64,000 nucleotides of DNA from Rhodospirillaceae bacterium. Its GTDB lineage: Bacteria > Pseudomonadota > Alphaproteobacteria > Rhodospirillales > UBA2165. Every line of letters begins with the position of its first letter. Position 1 is the stretch's first letter. Both the position numbers and the translations under genes were made by a program. The stretch covers positions 1 through 64,000 of the forward strand of contig JABHAA010000063.1 in NCBI GenBank assembly GCA_018674495.1, written 5' to 3'. The notes beneath the pieces were generated by a model. That model saw only the letters and a program-made list of their open reading frames with translations, was not told the origin of the DNA and ran no database searches. Below are positions 16,014-26,400 of the stretch, in pieces.

Positions 16014-18572
16014 CTAGCTGGCGATAACTTCCTTCACCTTGCCAGCCAGATCGGCGAGGCTGAAGGGCTTGGGCAGGAAATTCAGCGCGGAATCGGCACT
16101 GATACCGCCGGGAATGGCGTCTTCGGCATAGCCCGACATGAGGATAATCTTGATGCCTGGAATTTCTTCGCGGACCAGGCTCACCAATGTATGGCCATCC
16201 ATACCCGGCATCATCACATCGGTGATGATCAAATCGATGGTCTGATCGAACCCGTTGATCACGTCGAGCGCTTCTTCGCCATCGCCGGCTTCCAAAACCC
16301 GGTAGCCTTTGTTGCGCAAGGCGCGGCTGCCAAACACGCGGACCGCGTCTTCATCCTCAACCAAAAGCACCGTCGCCTCGCCGGTCAAATCGGAGTGGTC
16401 GTCGGGGATCACCAGACCGATGGAAGCAACTTCGGCGCCGAAGGCGGTGGCTTCCTCGGCGGAAAATGCCGGCAGATAGATCGAAAAGGTGGTGCCTTCG
16501 CCAAGCGCCGAATCTACGAACACATAACCGTCCGACTGGCGAATGATGCCATAGACCGTGGACAGGCCAAGGCCGGTCCCCTCGCCCACATCCTTGGTGG
16601 AAAAAAACGGCTCGAAGATGCGGCCCAGATCCTCCTTGGCGATGCCGGAGCCCGAGTCAGCGACCTTGATCAGTATATAGGCGCCGGCGGGCATGACCTC
16701 GTGGCCGCGCTGCACGGCGGTATCCACGGTTACCCGTTCGGTGGTGACGTTGATGCCGCCGCCGCCCGGCATGGCATCGCGCGCATTGACCGCCAGATTA
16801 ATAATGACCTGGTCGAACTGGCCGGGATCAGTGCGAATCAGGTCGACCGCTTCGCCATGCTCGATAGTCAATTCGATATTCTCGCCGATCAGCCGGTGTA
16901 AAAGATGCGACAGATCATCGAGCGCGTCGTTGATGGAAAATATTTTCGGCTGCAAGGTCTGGCGCCTTGAAAAGGCCAGCAACTGGCGCACCAAATTGGC
17001 TGCCCTGTTGGCGTTCTGCTTGATCTGCATGATGTCGGCGAAGGACGGATCATCCTCGCCGTGGCGGGCCAAAAGCAAATCGCAAAAGCCCATCATGGCG
17101 GTCAGAAGATTGTTGAAATCGTGGGCGACGCCGCCGGCCAGTTGGCCAACCGCCTGCATCTTCTGAGCCTGATTGAACTGAATCTCCAAATTCTTTTGCT
17201 CGGTCGTGTCGATCACGAACAAGGCCATGCCGGTCACCTCGCCCTCGGCATCGTGGATTGGGCTGACATGCAGCGAGACGGTCAGCTCGCGCTCGCCGCC
17301 GGCCGGCATGCGCGCCTCCATTAGCGTCGCCGGCAGGGTGCCCATGACCACCTTGGATAGCTGTGCCGAGGCATCGTCGCGGTCTTCTTTCGATATGCGG
17401 TCATAGAGCGGGCGCCCGACCACACCATCCCGGTGCAGCCCCAAAAGCTTCAAAAAGGCGCGATTGCAATCGGCCACGTCGCCCTGCAGATCGAGGAACA
17501 CAATGCCCACCGGGGCGTCGGCGAACAGCCACGGGATGCGCCGCAATATGGGCCAGCCGGTGCCGTCATCCAGGACCGGCATGAACGGCTCACGCAGCAC
17601 CAGCGAGCGGGAATAACTCTGGCCGTCGGCACCGGTTTCTTCCGATTGGATCAGATAGGCGGCAAAGCTTTCACCTTCCCGGGGGCACAACATGATGCGC
17701 CCATGCATGCCGCTTGCATCGGTTTCCACCTGGTCCCCCTCGGGCCCAGGTTCAACGAACTCGGCGAAGGCAACGGAGGCTCCTTTGGCCGCGCCGGAAC
17801 TTACCGGCTCCAGGTCCAACCAGCCGCGCAATGTTTCGTTGTAATAGCGCAAATTGCCGTCATCATCGGCGGAGAAAAAGCCGCACGGCAGGAAATCCAA
17901 TAGATCAGCAATATAGGCATCGCGCCCGGCGCGCACCTTTTCATGGGCATATTGGGTGCTGATATCTTCCAGCGTCCAAAGGGTGAGCCCGGTTTCGGCA
18001 TCAACGGGGCGCAAAGCGACTTTCCAGCAACAAAGCCCTGAGATATCCGAATGGACCAATATCTCGCCGACATCGGCGGCACCGACGGCGGCGCGGCTTT
18101 TCAAGCGCTGGAAAGCGTCTTTCGATCCGGGATCAAGGATATCATCAAACACTGCCAGGCTGGACAGCATCAGTACCGCATCGCGCTTGAGCCCTTCGAA
18201 CATGTGGCGCAAGGGGGCGTTGTCGAACAGGACGGCGCCGCCGTTATCGGTAAGAAAATGGGCTTCTGAGCGGGCCGCCAATTCGACGCTCAGCCGGCTT
18301 CGGCTGGCGGCTTGAGAAGAGCCCCGCCCCAGCGACCAGGCGCCCCGGCACATGGCCAGAATGCCAAGCCCCGAGAGCGACGATACCCAGCCGGGGTTGT
18401 TTTCGAGGGCGCCTACGTTAATCAGCAGTGCCGCCGCCGTGGTTGCAATAACACCCAATACCAACGCCGGCCAGGGCGACGCCAGAAGGTTCAGATCGCG
18501 AGGCGCGGACGGGGATACGCCTTCCGATTGCGGGGTAATCCGATCATTCACAACACCATGTGTTTGCGCCAT
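16014..18572 (-). CDS. cckA: Cell-cycle hybrid histidine kinase CckA
   Basis: The 852-residue hybrid kinase has two membrane segments (about residues 34-52 and 62-78), two PAS-like sensor regions (about 100-330 and 345-465), a HisKA domain with phospho-His H484 in LAGGVAHDFNNLLTAMMGF, an HATPase domain (GSGIAKEDLGRIFEPFFSTK, GTGLGLSTVYG) and a C-terminal receiver with phospho-Asp D785 in TDVMMPGMDG. This layout and the HisKA sequence are characteristic of CckA, which feeds phosphate through ChpT to CtrA and controls cell cycle and flagellar genes in alphaproteobacteria. It follows flhB on the same strand, so it may be read with the early flagellar operon. ATG 18572 is preferred; an upstream start to 18629 is possible. 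Confidence 0.88.
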   Translation of the reverse strand: MAQTHGVVNDRITPQSEGVSPSAPRDLNLLASPWPALVLGVIATTAAALLINVGALENNPGWVSSLSGLGILAMCRGAWSLGRGSSQAASRSRLSVELAARSEAHFLTDNGGAVLFDNAPLRHMFEGLKRDAVLMLSSLAVFDDILDPGSKDAFQRLKSRAAVGAADVGEILVHSDISGLCCWKVALRPVDAETGLTLWTLEDISTQYAHEKVRAGRDAYIADLLDFLPCGFFSADDDGNLRYYNETLRGWLDLEPVSSGAAKGASVAFAEFVEPGPEGDQVETDASGMHGRIMLCPREGESFAAYLIQSEETGADGQSYSRSLVLREPFMPVLDDGTGWPILRRIPWLFADAPVGIVFLDLQGDVADCNRAFLKLLGLHRDGVVGRPLYDRISKEDRDDASAQLSKVVMGTLPATLMEARMPAGGERELTVSLHVSPIHDAEGEVTGMALFVIDTTEQKNLEIQFNQAQKMQAVGQLAGGVAHDFNNLLTAMMGFCDLLLARHGEDDPSFADIMQIKQNANRAANLVRQLLAFSRRQTLQPKIFSINDALDDLSHLLHRLIGENIELTIEHGEAVDLIRTDPGQFDQVIINLAVNARDAMPGGGGINVTTERVTVDTAVQRGHEVMPAGAYILIKVADSGSGIAKEDLGRIFEPFFSTKDVGEGTGLGLSTVYGIIRQSDGYVFVDSALGEGTTFSIYLPAFSAEEATAFGAEVASIGLVIPDDHSDLTGEATVLLVEDEDAVRVFGSRALRNKGYRVLEAGDGEEALDVINGFDQTIDLIITDVMMPGMDGHTLVSLVREEIPGIKIILMSGYAEDAIPGGISADSALNFLPKPFSLADLAGKVKEVIAS

Positions 18573-18655
18573 TCGGCTTCGATCTTCAACCAATTTCGCT
18601 ATTCGCGGGCGGCATGGCTCGGCCGGCACCTATTTGGCATAAATTCTTGAGCGGC

Positions 18656-19828
18656 CTATTCGGCAGGGGCCTGCTCCCAGGAGCCGGAGGCGGCAGCCAG
18701 AGCATCCTCACCCGGGTCCAACTCGTGGAAAGGCGCCGGCGGACGCAACGGCTGACCGTCATGGGGCAACCGACCCTTGAGGCGGTAAACATAACTGATG
18801 ACCTCGGCCACCGCCTGATATTGCTCGGGCGCGATATCGTGGTCGATTTCCACGGCGGCGTAGATGGCGCGCGCCAGAGGCGGATTTTCGACGATCGGCA
18901 CATCGTGCTCATCGGCGACTTCGCGCATGCGCTGGGCGAGACTGTCGATGCCCTTACCAACCAGGCGCGGCGCCGCCATGGTGTCCATATCGTATTTCAA
19001 CGCCACCGCGTAGTGGGTCGGGTTGGTGATCACTACGTCGGCCTTGATGGTCGCCGCGATGATGCGCTGTTGCGCGCGTTCCATGCGGATTTGGGCAATG
19101 CGCGCCTTGACCTTGGGATCGCCGTCGGTGTTTTTGGCTTCGTCCTTGACGTCGTTCTTGGTCATCTTTAGCCCGCCCTTGGTGCTCCACTTCTGATAGA
19201 TCATGTCGAGAATGGCAACGACGGTCATGATGGCCAAGGTCAGCGGAATAATGACGAGCGCGATATCACGCAGGCGGTCGAGCATGACCATCACATCGAA
19301 GCCCGGCATCACCGCCAGATCGCTGACCATGGGCGCGACTGCGGTCATTACCACGAAGGCAACGACGATGAATTTCACGATACTTTTGGCGAACTCCAGC
19401 AACGCTCTGGTGCCAGCGATTTTTTTGATGCCTTGGCGCGGGCTGAAGGCACCGGGGTTAATCTGCAGTTTTTCGAAGGAAAAAGTAAAACCCGTCTGGG
19501 AAATCGAAGCGGCCAGGCCGATTAACACGAACAAGCCGAATACGGGGGTCAGGAAAAGCCCCAACTCCATGAGCGTTTCCTTGAACAGAAGGCGAATATG
19601 GTCGATATCCATGGGCACCGTGTGCGGCAACTGGATAAATTTCATATTGAGACCGGTGACCTTATCCATGGTCCAAGGCAGGATATAAAGTATAGCCAGG
19701 GTCAGCCCGAACAGCATCGCCCAACTGTTGATTTCCTGGGACCGCGCAATATTGCCCTTGTTGCGGGCATCGCCCATCCGTTTGTCGGTTGGTTGTTCTG
19801 ATTTTTCGCCGCCATCATCATCAGCCAT
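18656..19828 (-). CDS. flhB: Flagellar export apparatus switch protein FlhB
   Basis: The 390-residue inner-membrane component of the flagellar type III export gate switches substrate from rod/hook to filament proteins. The N-terminal half contains four hydrophobic segments (about residues 30-215). The cytoplasmic C-domain contains the autocleavage motif NPTH in VVITNPTHYAVALKYD. The tail is Pro-rich and somewhat long. It follows fliR after 15 bases and precedes cckA. A separate protein resembling only the C-domain (FlhX) is encoded at 36243, so there are two FlhB-type C-domains in this window. Confidence 0.95.
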   Translation of the reverse strand: MADDDGGEKSEQPTDKRMGDARNKGNIARSQEINSWAMLFGLTLAILYILPWTMDKVTGLNMKFIQLPHTVPMDIDHIRLLFKETLMELGLFLTPVFGLFVLIGLAASISQTGFTFSFEKLQINPGAFSPRQGIKKIAGTRALLEFAKSIVKFIVVAFVVMTAVAPMVSDLAVMPGFDVMVMLDRLRDIALVIIPLTLAIMTVVAILDMIYQKWSTKGGLKMTKNDVKDEAKNTDGDPKVKARIAQIRMERAQQRIIAATIKADVVITNPTHYAVALKYDMDTMAAPRLVGKGIDSLAQRMREVADEHDVPIVENPPLARAIYAAVEIDHDIAPEQYQAVAEVISYVYRLKGRLPHDGQPLRPPAPFHELDPGEDALAAASGSWEQAPAE

Positions 19829-19843
19829 GTCGGATCCAGCTCC

Positions 19844-20605
19844 CTAGGGCACAATGAAATGAGTGATGCCACGCTCGACATTGCTCAGGGCCACGAACAT
19901 GATACCCGGCACGGTAATCATCAAAAGCACTATGCCGAGGCCAATCTGCACCGGCATGATGACGAAAAAAGACGGCACCTGGGGTGCAAGACGGGTCAAG
20001 ATGCCAAGCGCCAGATTGTAGGTGATCGACATGACCACAAACGGCGTGGCGATCTGCAGGCCGATTTTAAACGAATCGGCCACATGGCGGGCCAGGAGAT
20101 GCAACGTATCGCCGAAGTCTATGGCCACGCCCGGCTGGAACAGAGTGTAGCTGTCGAGAATCGCGCGGATGAACAAATGATGCAATTCGAGGACAAAAAG
20201 AAGCAGGGTCGCTATCGACGATAAAAACCCGGCAACGATGGCGCTCTGCTGCTGCGAGATCGGATCGAACGCCAGCGCATTGGCCATCGCCGATACAAAC
20301 GAGATGATCGTGCCGGCGGTATGCACCGAGGCGATCAGGATCAGCGGCACCGTACCGATAATGGCGCCGGCCACCACTTCACCCATCATCAATAACATCA
20401 AATTCAACGGCGCGCCGGGCATGGGCGGCAATTGGCTGGCCAGCGCCGGCGTCACCAAAAAGGCAATGGCCAGGGCAATCGAAAGGCGGGCGCGCATATT
20501 CACCTTGGTGCCGCCAAACCCCGGAATAATAAAGAGAGCCGTTCCGACGCGCGCAAACACCATAATGAATGCGAATATATTTAGGGTTAGTATTTCCTGG
20601 ATCAT
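19844..20605 (-). CDS. fliR: Flagellar export protein FliR
   Basis: The 253-residue polytopic membrane protein has about six hydrophobic segments, including FAFIMVFARVGTALFIIPGF near the start and the C-terminal VQIGLGIVLLMITVPGIMF. FliR forms the export gate with FliP and FliQ at the base of the flagellum. The length is normal. The gene is 19 bases after fliQ and 15 before flhB in the flgB-flgC-fliE-fliQ-fliR-flhB order common in alphaproteobacteria. Confidence 0.95.
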   Translation of the reverse strand: MIQEILTLNIFAFIMVFARVGTALFIIPGFGGTKVNMRARLSIALAIAFLVTPALASQLPPMPGAPLNLMLLMMGEVVAGAIIGTVPLILIASVHTAGTIISFVSAMANALAFDPISQQQSAIVAGFLSSIATLLLFVLELHHLFIRAILDSYTLFQPGVAIDFGDTLHLLARHVADSFKIGLQIATPFVVMSITYNLALGILTRLAPQVPSFFVIMPVQIGLGIVLLMITVPGIMFVALSNVERGITHFIVP

Positions 20606-20624
20606 GGATTAGTGGCCTATGTCA

Positions 20625-20891
20625 CTAACCAAGATGGACAATACGGTCGTAGAGCCCTTGGGTAAATTCGATGATCGACGTCATCATGAAGGGCATAAAG
20701 AAAATCACGGCGGCAAAAATGATGATGATTTTGGGTACAAACGTGAGGGTCATTTCCTGGATCGAGGTTAAAGTCTGAATGATCGCGATGGCCAACCCGA
20801 CCGCCAGACCCGACGCCATGATCGGCCCCGCCGCCTGTAGGATGACGAAAAAGGTTTCGTGGGAAATGTTGAGGACATCGACGCGGTTCAT
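20625..20891 (-). CDS. fliQ: Flagellar export protein FliQ
   Basis: The 88-residue protein has two membrane hairpins: VILQAAGPIMASGLAVGLAI and KIIIIFAAVIFFMPFMM, separated by the polar IQTLTSIQEMTLTFVPK loop, which is the classic FliQ signature. It is part of the FliP5-FliQ4-FliR1 export gate. It sits between fliE and fliR on the same strand. Confidence 0.95.
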   Translation of the reverse strand: MNRVDVLNISHETFFVILQAAGPIMASGLAVGLAIAIIQTLTSIQEMTLTFVPKIIIIFAAVIFFMPFMMTSIIEFTQGLYDRIVHLG

Positions 20892-20931
20892 GATCCGGCT
20901 CCCTGCCCTGTCTTTACAAAAAATTGGTGCA

Positions 20932-21246
20932 TTATATGGGCATTCTCAGGATTTGCTGATAGGCCTGCAGCACTTTGTCGCGGATGGCGACAACCGAATT
21001 CAACGTCAACTCGGCTTCAGCGACGGCGACCACGACCGAGTTGATGTCGGCCTTGCCGGCGGCGGCGGCGGCGGTCGCCTGCTCGGACTGCTTGCCCACT
21101 TCGACCGCGCCTTCGGCGAAATTCTGGACCATGGTGGAAAAATCGGAAGGCTTGGCCTGGCCGGTCTCGCTGTTGCCGGCGGTTTGCTGTAATCGTTCGA
21201 TGGCCGCCCGGTAGGCATTGACCGCGCCTGTTGCTTCGATTGCCAT
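20932..21246 (-). CDS. fliE: Flagellar hook-basal body protein FliE
   Basis: The 104-residue protein links the MS ring and the proximal rod. The C-terminal half has the family pattern: DINSVVVAVAEAELTLNSVV followed by RDKVLQAYQQILRMPI. An alanine-rich run (ATAAAAAGKA) replaces a more varied segment in other members. It lies after flgC and before fliQ, the usual order. Confidence 0.93.
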   Translation of the reverse strand: MAIEATGAVNAYRAAIERLQQTAGNSETGQAKPSDFSTMVQNFAEGAVEVGKQSEQATAAAAAGKADINSVVVAVAEAELTLNSVVAIRDKVLQAYQQILRMPI

Positions 21247-21295
21247 GCTGTTCTCCTTGTTGCCTTATTGATTTTCCACCTAGAATCTGGTCGGC

Positions 21296-21709
21296 CTAGC
21301 GCAGCAGCCGAATGGTGCTTTGCATCATCGAGCGCGACGAGCGCATCGCCGTAAGATTGGCTTCGTAGGAGCGCTGCGCTTCGCGCATATCCATCATCTC
21401 GATCAACACATTGACGTTGGGCGCCGAGACGTAACCATCAGCATCGGCGGCCGGATGGCTGGGATCAAAGCGCCGGGCGAATTCCGACCGATCGGGCATC
21501 ACCTTCTTTACGCGCACCGTTTCGATACCCAATTCCCTGTCGAGCCTGTTTTTGAACGTCACCATTTTGCGCTGATACGGATCGCTGCCGGGTTCGGTCG
21601 GCAGCGAATTGGCGTTGGCGATGTTTTCGGAAATTACCCGAAGGCGGGTACCCTGGGCGCGCATGCCGGCGGAGGATATGCGGAGCGAGCTTATGAGTTC
21701 ATCGGCCAT
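21296..21709 (-). CDS. flgC: Flagellar proximal rod protein FlgC
   Basis: The 137-residue rod protein has the N-terminal rod signature SAGMRAQGTRLRVISENIAN (about residues 13-32) and the C-terminal YEANLTAMRSSRSMMQSTI. A VSAPNVNVLIEMMDMREAQR segment is typical of FlgC. It follows flgB by about 75 bases and precedes fliE. It is secreted without a cleaved signal through the flagellar export system. Confidence 0.94.
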   Translation of the reverse strand: MADELISSLRISSAGMRAQGTRLRVISENIANANSLPTEPGSDPYQRKMVTFKNRLDRELGIETVRVKKVMPDRSEFARRFDPSHPAADADGYVSAPNVNVLIEMMDMREAQRSYEANLTAMRSSRSMMQSTIRLLR

Positions 21710-21783
21710 GCGCTATTCCTTTCTTGACCATTTTTTGGGCCAATTTCGGCCCGTATTTATGTGTTCTGGGCCGCATTCAGCGC

Positions 21784-22209
21784 CTACCGGGCGCCGCGCA
21801 TGATGGTCTTGAACATACGCAGCTGCTTGCGATAAAGCTCGGTCATCATATTGTGATTAATCTGGGTTTCATTCATCTTGACCATCTGCTCTTCGAGCAC
21901 GATCTGGTTGCCGTCGGGAGCCGTCTCGTAGGGGCGGCTTCTGCCGTCTTCTTTGAATGGCCCTTGTGTGCGGCCCGACGCGGCGCCGGCCGAGATATGG
22001 GAGGCATTGGTCGCCGACATGGCGAACCGCTTGGAGGAATTTTTGTGCTCGCGGATCACGTCCTTAAAATCGAATTTTTTAAGGTCGTGAGATTTATATT
22101 TGGGAGTATCGGCATTGGCGATGTTCTGGCTCAGCACCGTTTGACGCTGATTTAGCCAATCCATCCGCCGCCGAAGAAGCCCATACACGGGCAAATCGGT
22201 CAGTTCCAT
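21784..22209 (-). CDS. flgB: Flagellar proximal rod protein FlgB
   Basis: The 141-residue rod protein has RRMDWLNQRQTVLSQNIAN ADTPKYKSHD as the N-terminal rod signature and a C-terminal LYRKQLRMFKTIM helix. The start at ATG 22209 gives the usual M-x-L opening; an in-frame ATG at 22224 would add five residues. It is first in the flgB-flgC-fliE-fliQ-fliR-flhB run. A GC-rich inverted repeat lies just upstream at 22239-22260. Confidence 0.93.
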   Translation of the reverse strand: MELTDLPVYGLLRRRMDWLNQRQTVLSQNIANADTPKYKSHDLKKFDFKDVIREHKNSSKRFAMSATNASHISAGAASGRTQGPFKEDGRSRPYETAPDGNQIVLEEQMVKMNETQINHNMMTELYRKQLRMFKTIMRGAR

Positions 22210-22238
22210 CGCACCATCCACCATTCGGGCCGTTTATT

Positions 22239-22260
22239 GGGACCGAATTTTTGTGGTCCC
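22239..22260. repeat. Inverted repeat between SDR gene and flgB
   Basis: GGGACC at 22239-22244 and GGTCCC at 22255-22260 form a perfect six-base stem around a ten-base loop, with ATT/GAT flanks nearly extending it. It lies 30 bases before flgB and 53 bases after the SDR stop on the minus strand. It could be a weak terminator for the SDR gene or an operator for the flgB operon. There is no clear U run. Confidence 0.4.
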
Positions 22261-22312
22261 GATTGAGGCGGATTATGCGCGCCGTATCTTTAAGAAAGCG
22301 TTACCGGGATGT

Positions 22313-23095
22313 TTAAAGAAACTTATAACCGCCATCGGCGGCGATATTGTGGCCGTTGACCCATCCGGATTCATCAGAGCACAGAAACAATACCACCCGC
22401 GCCAGATCGCTCAGCTCGACGCTCCTTTTCAAGCACTGCATTTCAATCTGCTTTTCGAAGCGCTCCTGGTTGGGCGAATTGGCGGTTATCTCGGTCTTGG
22501 TCAAAGACGGCCAGAAGGTGTTGACCGTGATATTCCATGGCCCCAATTCCCGGGCCAGGGACCGGGTCATGCCGATCACCGCCGATTTCGAGGTAACGTA
22601 ATGCAGAAAATTCGGATAACCGATGGTGGTTACCCCCGAAGACACATTGATGATGCGCCCCCAGCCGGCTTCCTTCATCACCGGCGCGACCGCGCGGGCG
22701 CAAAAATATGCGCCGGTCACATTCACCTGCATGGTGCGCTGCCATTCCTCAATGTCGAGTTCCCAGAACGGCGCGTGCGACAGATTGGTGAACATGGCGG
22801 CGTTGTTGATCAGTGCATCGATGCGCCCGTAACGGGCCAGCACGGCGTCGGCCATGGCTGTGACCGAGCCCATGTCACCCACATCGGTTTCGATGAACAA
22901 GGCCTCGCCGCCCGCCGCCTGGACCTCGGCGGCGACGTTGGCGCCCTCTTCAGCCTTGATTTCGGCAATCACCGGAATGGCGCCCTGGTCGGCAAAATGA
23001 TGAGCGTAGGCGCGGCCAATGCCCTGCCCGGCACCGGTGATGACAACGACACGGTCCTTCAAGCTGTGATAGTCGGCTCCATGAGGTACATCCAT
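22313..23095 (-). CDS. Short-chain dehydrogenase/reductase (FabG-like)
   Basis: The 260-residue classical SDR has the NAD(P)-binding motif TGAGQGIG (residues 20-27), the structural NNAA motif at 97-100 and the catalytic S153, Y166 and K170 in HYVTSKSAV. Many such enzymes oxidise or reduce hydroxyl/keto groups of acyl chains, sugars or ring products. It lies upstream of flgB in the same direction but is separated by a 103-base gap with an inverted repeat, so it is probably not a flagellar gene. The substrate is unknown. Confidence 0.85.
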   Translation of the reverse strand: MDVPHGADYHSLKDRVVVITGAGQGIGRAYAHHFADQGAIPVIAEIKAEEGANVAAEVQAAGGEALFIETDVGDMGSVTAMADAVLARYGRIDALINNAAMFTNLSHAPFWELDIEEWQRTMQVNVTGAYFCARAVAPVMKEAGWGRIINVSSGVTTIGYPNFLHYVTSKSAVIGMTRSLARELGPWNITVNTFWPSLTKTEITANSPNQERFEKQIEMQCLKRSVELSDLARVVLFLCSDESGWVNGHNIAADGGYKFL

Positions 23096-23465
23096 TTTGC
23101 AATTCTCCTATTCGGCTGCTGATTGGCGATGAAACGAAGTTTAAGGAAATTCTTCCGGCGGTCCAACAAACGAGCCTAGAAATCCATTTGTTCTTAAGTT
23201 AGCGCAAACACTTGGATTTTTGGCCGATTATCACCACATTACATGCAAATGATTGTTATTACGAAGAGATCTGGGATGGGCAGCATCCGCAATTGACATC
23301 TTGTTGCCGATCAAGGCGGCACCCGGCGCGATTAAGCAAAATACTTGCCGAACTAGGCGCTTGGGGGCAATAAAGGACTTTAAATTCTTGTGCTTCAGTC
23401 ACGATTATTGATCGCCGGAAGAAACAACGCCGCCCAGCTATGGCCGGCACAACGAAATTGTAACG
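23096..23465. other. Intergenic region between SDR and pyc
   Basis: This 370-base divergent region holds the promoters of the SDR gene (leftward) and pyc (rightward). A TTGACA box occurs at about 23294-23299, without a convincing -10 partner at the usual distance. No conserved coding frame, RNA gene or strong palindrome was seen. Confidence 0.4.
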
Positions 23466-26400
23466 ATGAAAAAAATCCGCAAACTACTGGTCGCCAATCG
23501 AAGTGAAATTGCCATTCGCATTATGCGCGCCGCCAATGAATTGGGGATCGGCACGGTCGCCATCTATTCACAAGAGGACCGCTTTGCCCTGCACCGCTTC
23601 AAGGCCGATGAAAGCTATCTAATCGGCGCCGGCAAAGGGCCTATCGAAGCCTATCTGGATATGGACGAAATCATCGGCGTTGCACAAAACGCCGGCGCCG
23701 ACGCTATCCATCCAGGCTACGGCTTTCTGTCCGAGAATCCGGGCTTCGCCGATGCCGTCGAGGCTGCCGGATTGAACTTCATTGGCCCGCCCGGCGATGT
23801 CATGCGCAAACTTGGCTCGAAGATCGCGGCGCGCGCCCTGGCCGTGGAGGCCGGCGTTCCTGTCATGCCGGCCACCGATCCGCTGCCGGTCGGCGATGGT
23901 TTGGAAATTGCGCGCCTGGCCGACAGTATCGGCTATCCGGTAATGGTTAAGGCCACCTGGGGCGGCGGCGGGCGCGGCATGCGCGTTGTCGAAACCGCCG
24001 ATGCACTGATCGAAAATGTGGAAGCGGCCAGCCGCGAAGCCGAAGCCGCCTTCGGCAATGGCGAGGTCTATCTGGAAAAACTGGTGGCCAATGCCCGCCA
24101 TGTTGAGGTTCAATTGCTGGCCGATGGCCACGGCAACGTGGTGCATCTGTTCGAGCGCGACTGCACCGTGCAGCGGCGCCACCAAAAGGTGATCGAGCGA
24201 GCGCCCGCCGCCTATCTGGATGATGCCGGGCGCCAGGCTTTGTGCGAGGCCGGCTTGAAAATCGCGCGCGCCGCCGGATACCGGAACGCGGGTACCGCCG
24301 AATTTCTGCAAAGCGCCGACACCGGTGATATCTATTTCATTGAAGTAAACCCCCGCATTCAGGTCGAACATACGGTTACCGATTGGGTGACCGGGATCGA
24401 TCTGGTGCAGGCACAGATACGCATTGCCGAGGGCGCCATGATCGGCAATGCGGAAAGCGGCGTGCCGGCCCAGGAAGACATCCGTCTCTACGGGCACGCC
24501 ATTCAATGCCGGGTCACCACCGAAGATCCTGAAAACAACTTCACCCCCGATTACGGCCGCCTGACGGCCTATCGCAGCGCCGCCGGGTTCGGCATCCGCC
24601 TTGATGCCGGCACCGCGTTTTCGGGCGCGCTGATCACCCGCTATTACGATTCGCTTTTGGTCAAAGTGACATCCTGGGCGCCTGATGCGAAGACAACGGC
24701 GGCGCGCATGGACCGGGCCTTGCGCGAGTTCCGTATCCGCGGCGTTGCCACAAATTTGCGCTTCCTGGAAAGCGTGATCAACCATCCCAAATTTTTGGAT
24801 GCCGACTACACCACCAATTTTATCGACCAAACGCCCGAATTATTCCACTTCCCGGTGCGCCGCGACCGGGCGACACGTATTCTGAATTTCCTTGGTCAGG
24901 TCATTGTCAACGGCAACCCCGAGGTCAAGGACCGCCCACTACCGGCGCATGTGTCCACGCCTGTGCCGCCGCCCGCCGCGACCGATGCGCCTGCCCCCGG
25001 CACCAAGCAACTTTTGGACGAATTGGGTCCGGAAGGTTTTGCTGCCTGGATGCTGGATCAGGAACGGACGTTGATTACCGATACCACCATGCGCGATGCA
25101 CATCAGTCGCTGCTGGCAACGCGCATTAGAACCTATGACATCACCCGTATCGCGCCTACCTACGCGTCCCAATTGCCGGGTATGTTCTCGATGGAATGCT
25201 GGGGCGGCGCCACCTTCGATGTGGCCATGCGCTTTTTGAACGAATGCCCGTGGGAGCGGCTGGCCGAGTTGCGCAAAGCCATGCCGAACTTGTTGACGCA
25301 GATGCTGCTGCGCGGCTCCAATGGCGTCGGCTATACCAACTATCCCGACAACGTGGTGCGATATTTTGTGCAGCAATCGGCGGATGCGGGCATGGATCTG
25401 TTCCGCGTGTTCGATTCGCTCAATTGGACCGAAAACATGCGCGTCGCCATGGATGCGGTGCTGGAGACGGGCAAATTACTGGAAGCGGCAATTTGTTATA
25501 CCGGCGATATCAGCGACCCTGATCGCTCCAAATATGATCTCAAATATTATGTGACGCTGGCCCGAGAGCTGAAAGCCGCCGGCGCCCACATCCTTTGCAT
25601 CAAGGACATGGCCGGTTTGTGCAAGCCGGCGGCGGCGGCAACTCTGGTCAAAGCCTTGAAGAAAGAGACTGGCCTGCCGATCCATTTTCACACCCACGAC
25701 ACCAGCGGCATCGCCGCGGCGAGCGTCCTGGCGGCAATCGAAGCCGGCGCCGATGCCGTCGACGCGGCCATGGATTCTCTAAGCGGGCTGACCTCGCAAC
25801 CCAATCTCGGCGCCATTGCCGAGGCTTTGCGCAACAGCCCCAGGGACACCTTGCTGGACAGCGCCGCCTTGCGCGGCATTTCGACCTATTGGGAGCATGT
25901 GCGCAATCTTTACGGCGGTTTTGAAGCCGATTTCCGCTCTGGCGCGTCGGAGGTCTATACCCACGAAATTCCCGGCGGCCAGTACACCAACCTCCGCCAG
26001 CAGGCGCGCTCCATGGGCATTGATGCGCGCTGGCCCGAAGTGGCCGCCACCTACGCCAAGGTCAACGAAATGTTCGGCGATATCATTAAAGTCACGCCGA
26101 CATCGAAAGTGGTCGGCGACCTGACCCTGATGATGATCACCGGCGGCATTTCACCCGAAGATATCTTAAGCCCAGACAAGGAAATCGCCTTTCCCGATTC
26201 GGTTGTCTCCTTCTTTCGCGGCGATATTGGCCAGCCGCACGGAGGCTTTCCCACCCAGTTGCAGAAAAAAGTATTGAAAGGTGCGGCGCCCTTGAGCGTG
26301 CGCCCCGGCGCCGAAATGGCTGATGTGGATTTGGCGGCGACTAAGGTCGAGGCAGAACACAAGATCGGCCGCAAAATTAGCGATCAGGAGCTAAGCTCCT

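Noticed and set aside
15984..16901. Plus-strand frame opposite cckA
   Set aside because: Shadow of the cckA receiver and kinase codons; composition is not protein-like.
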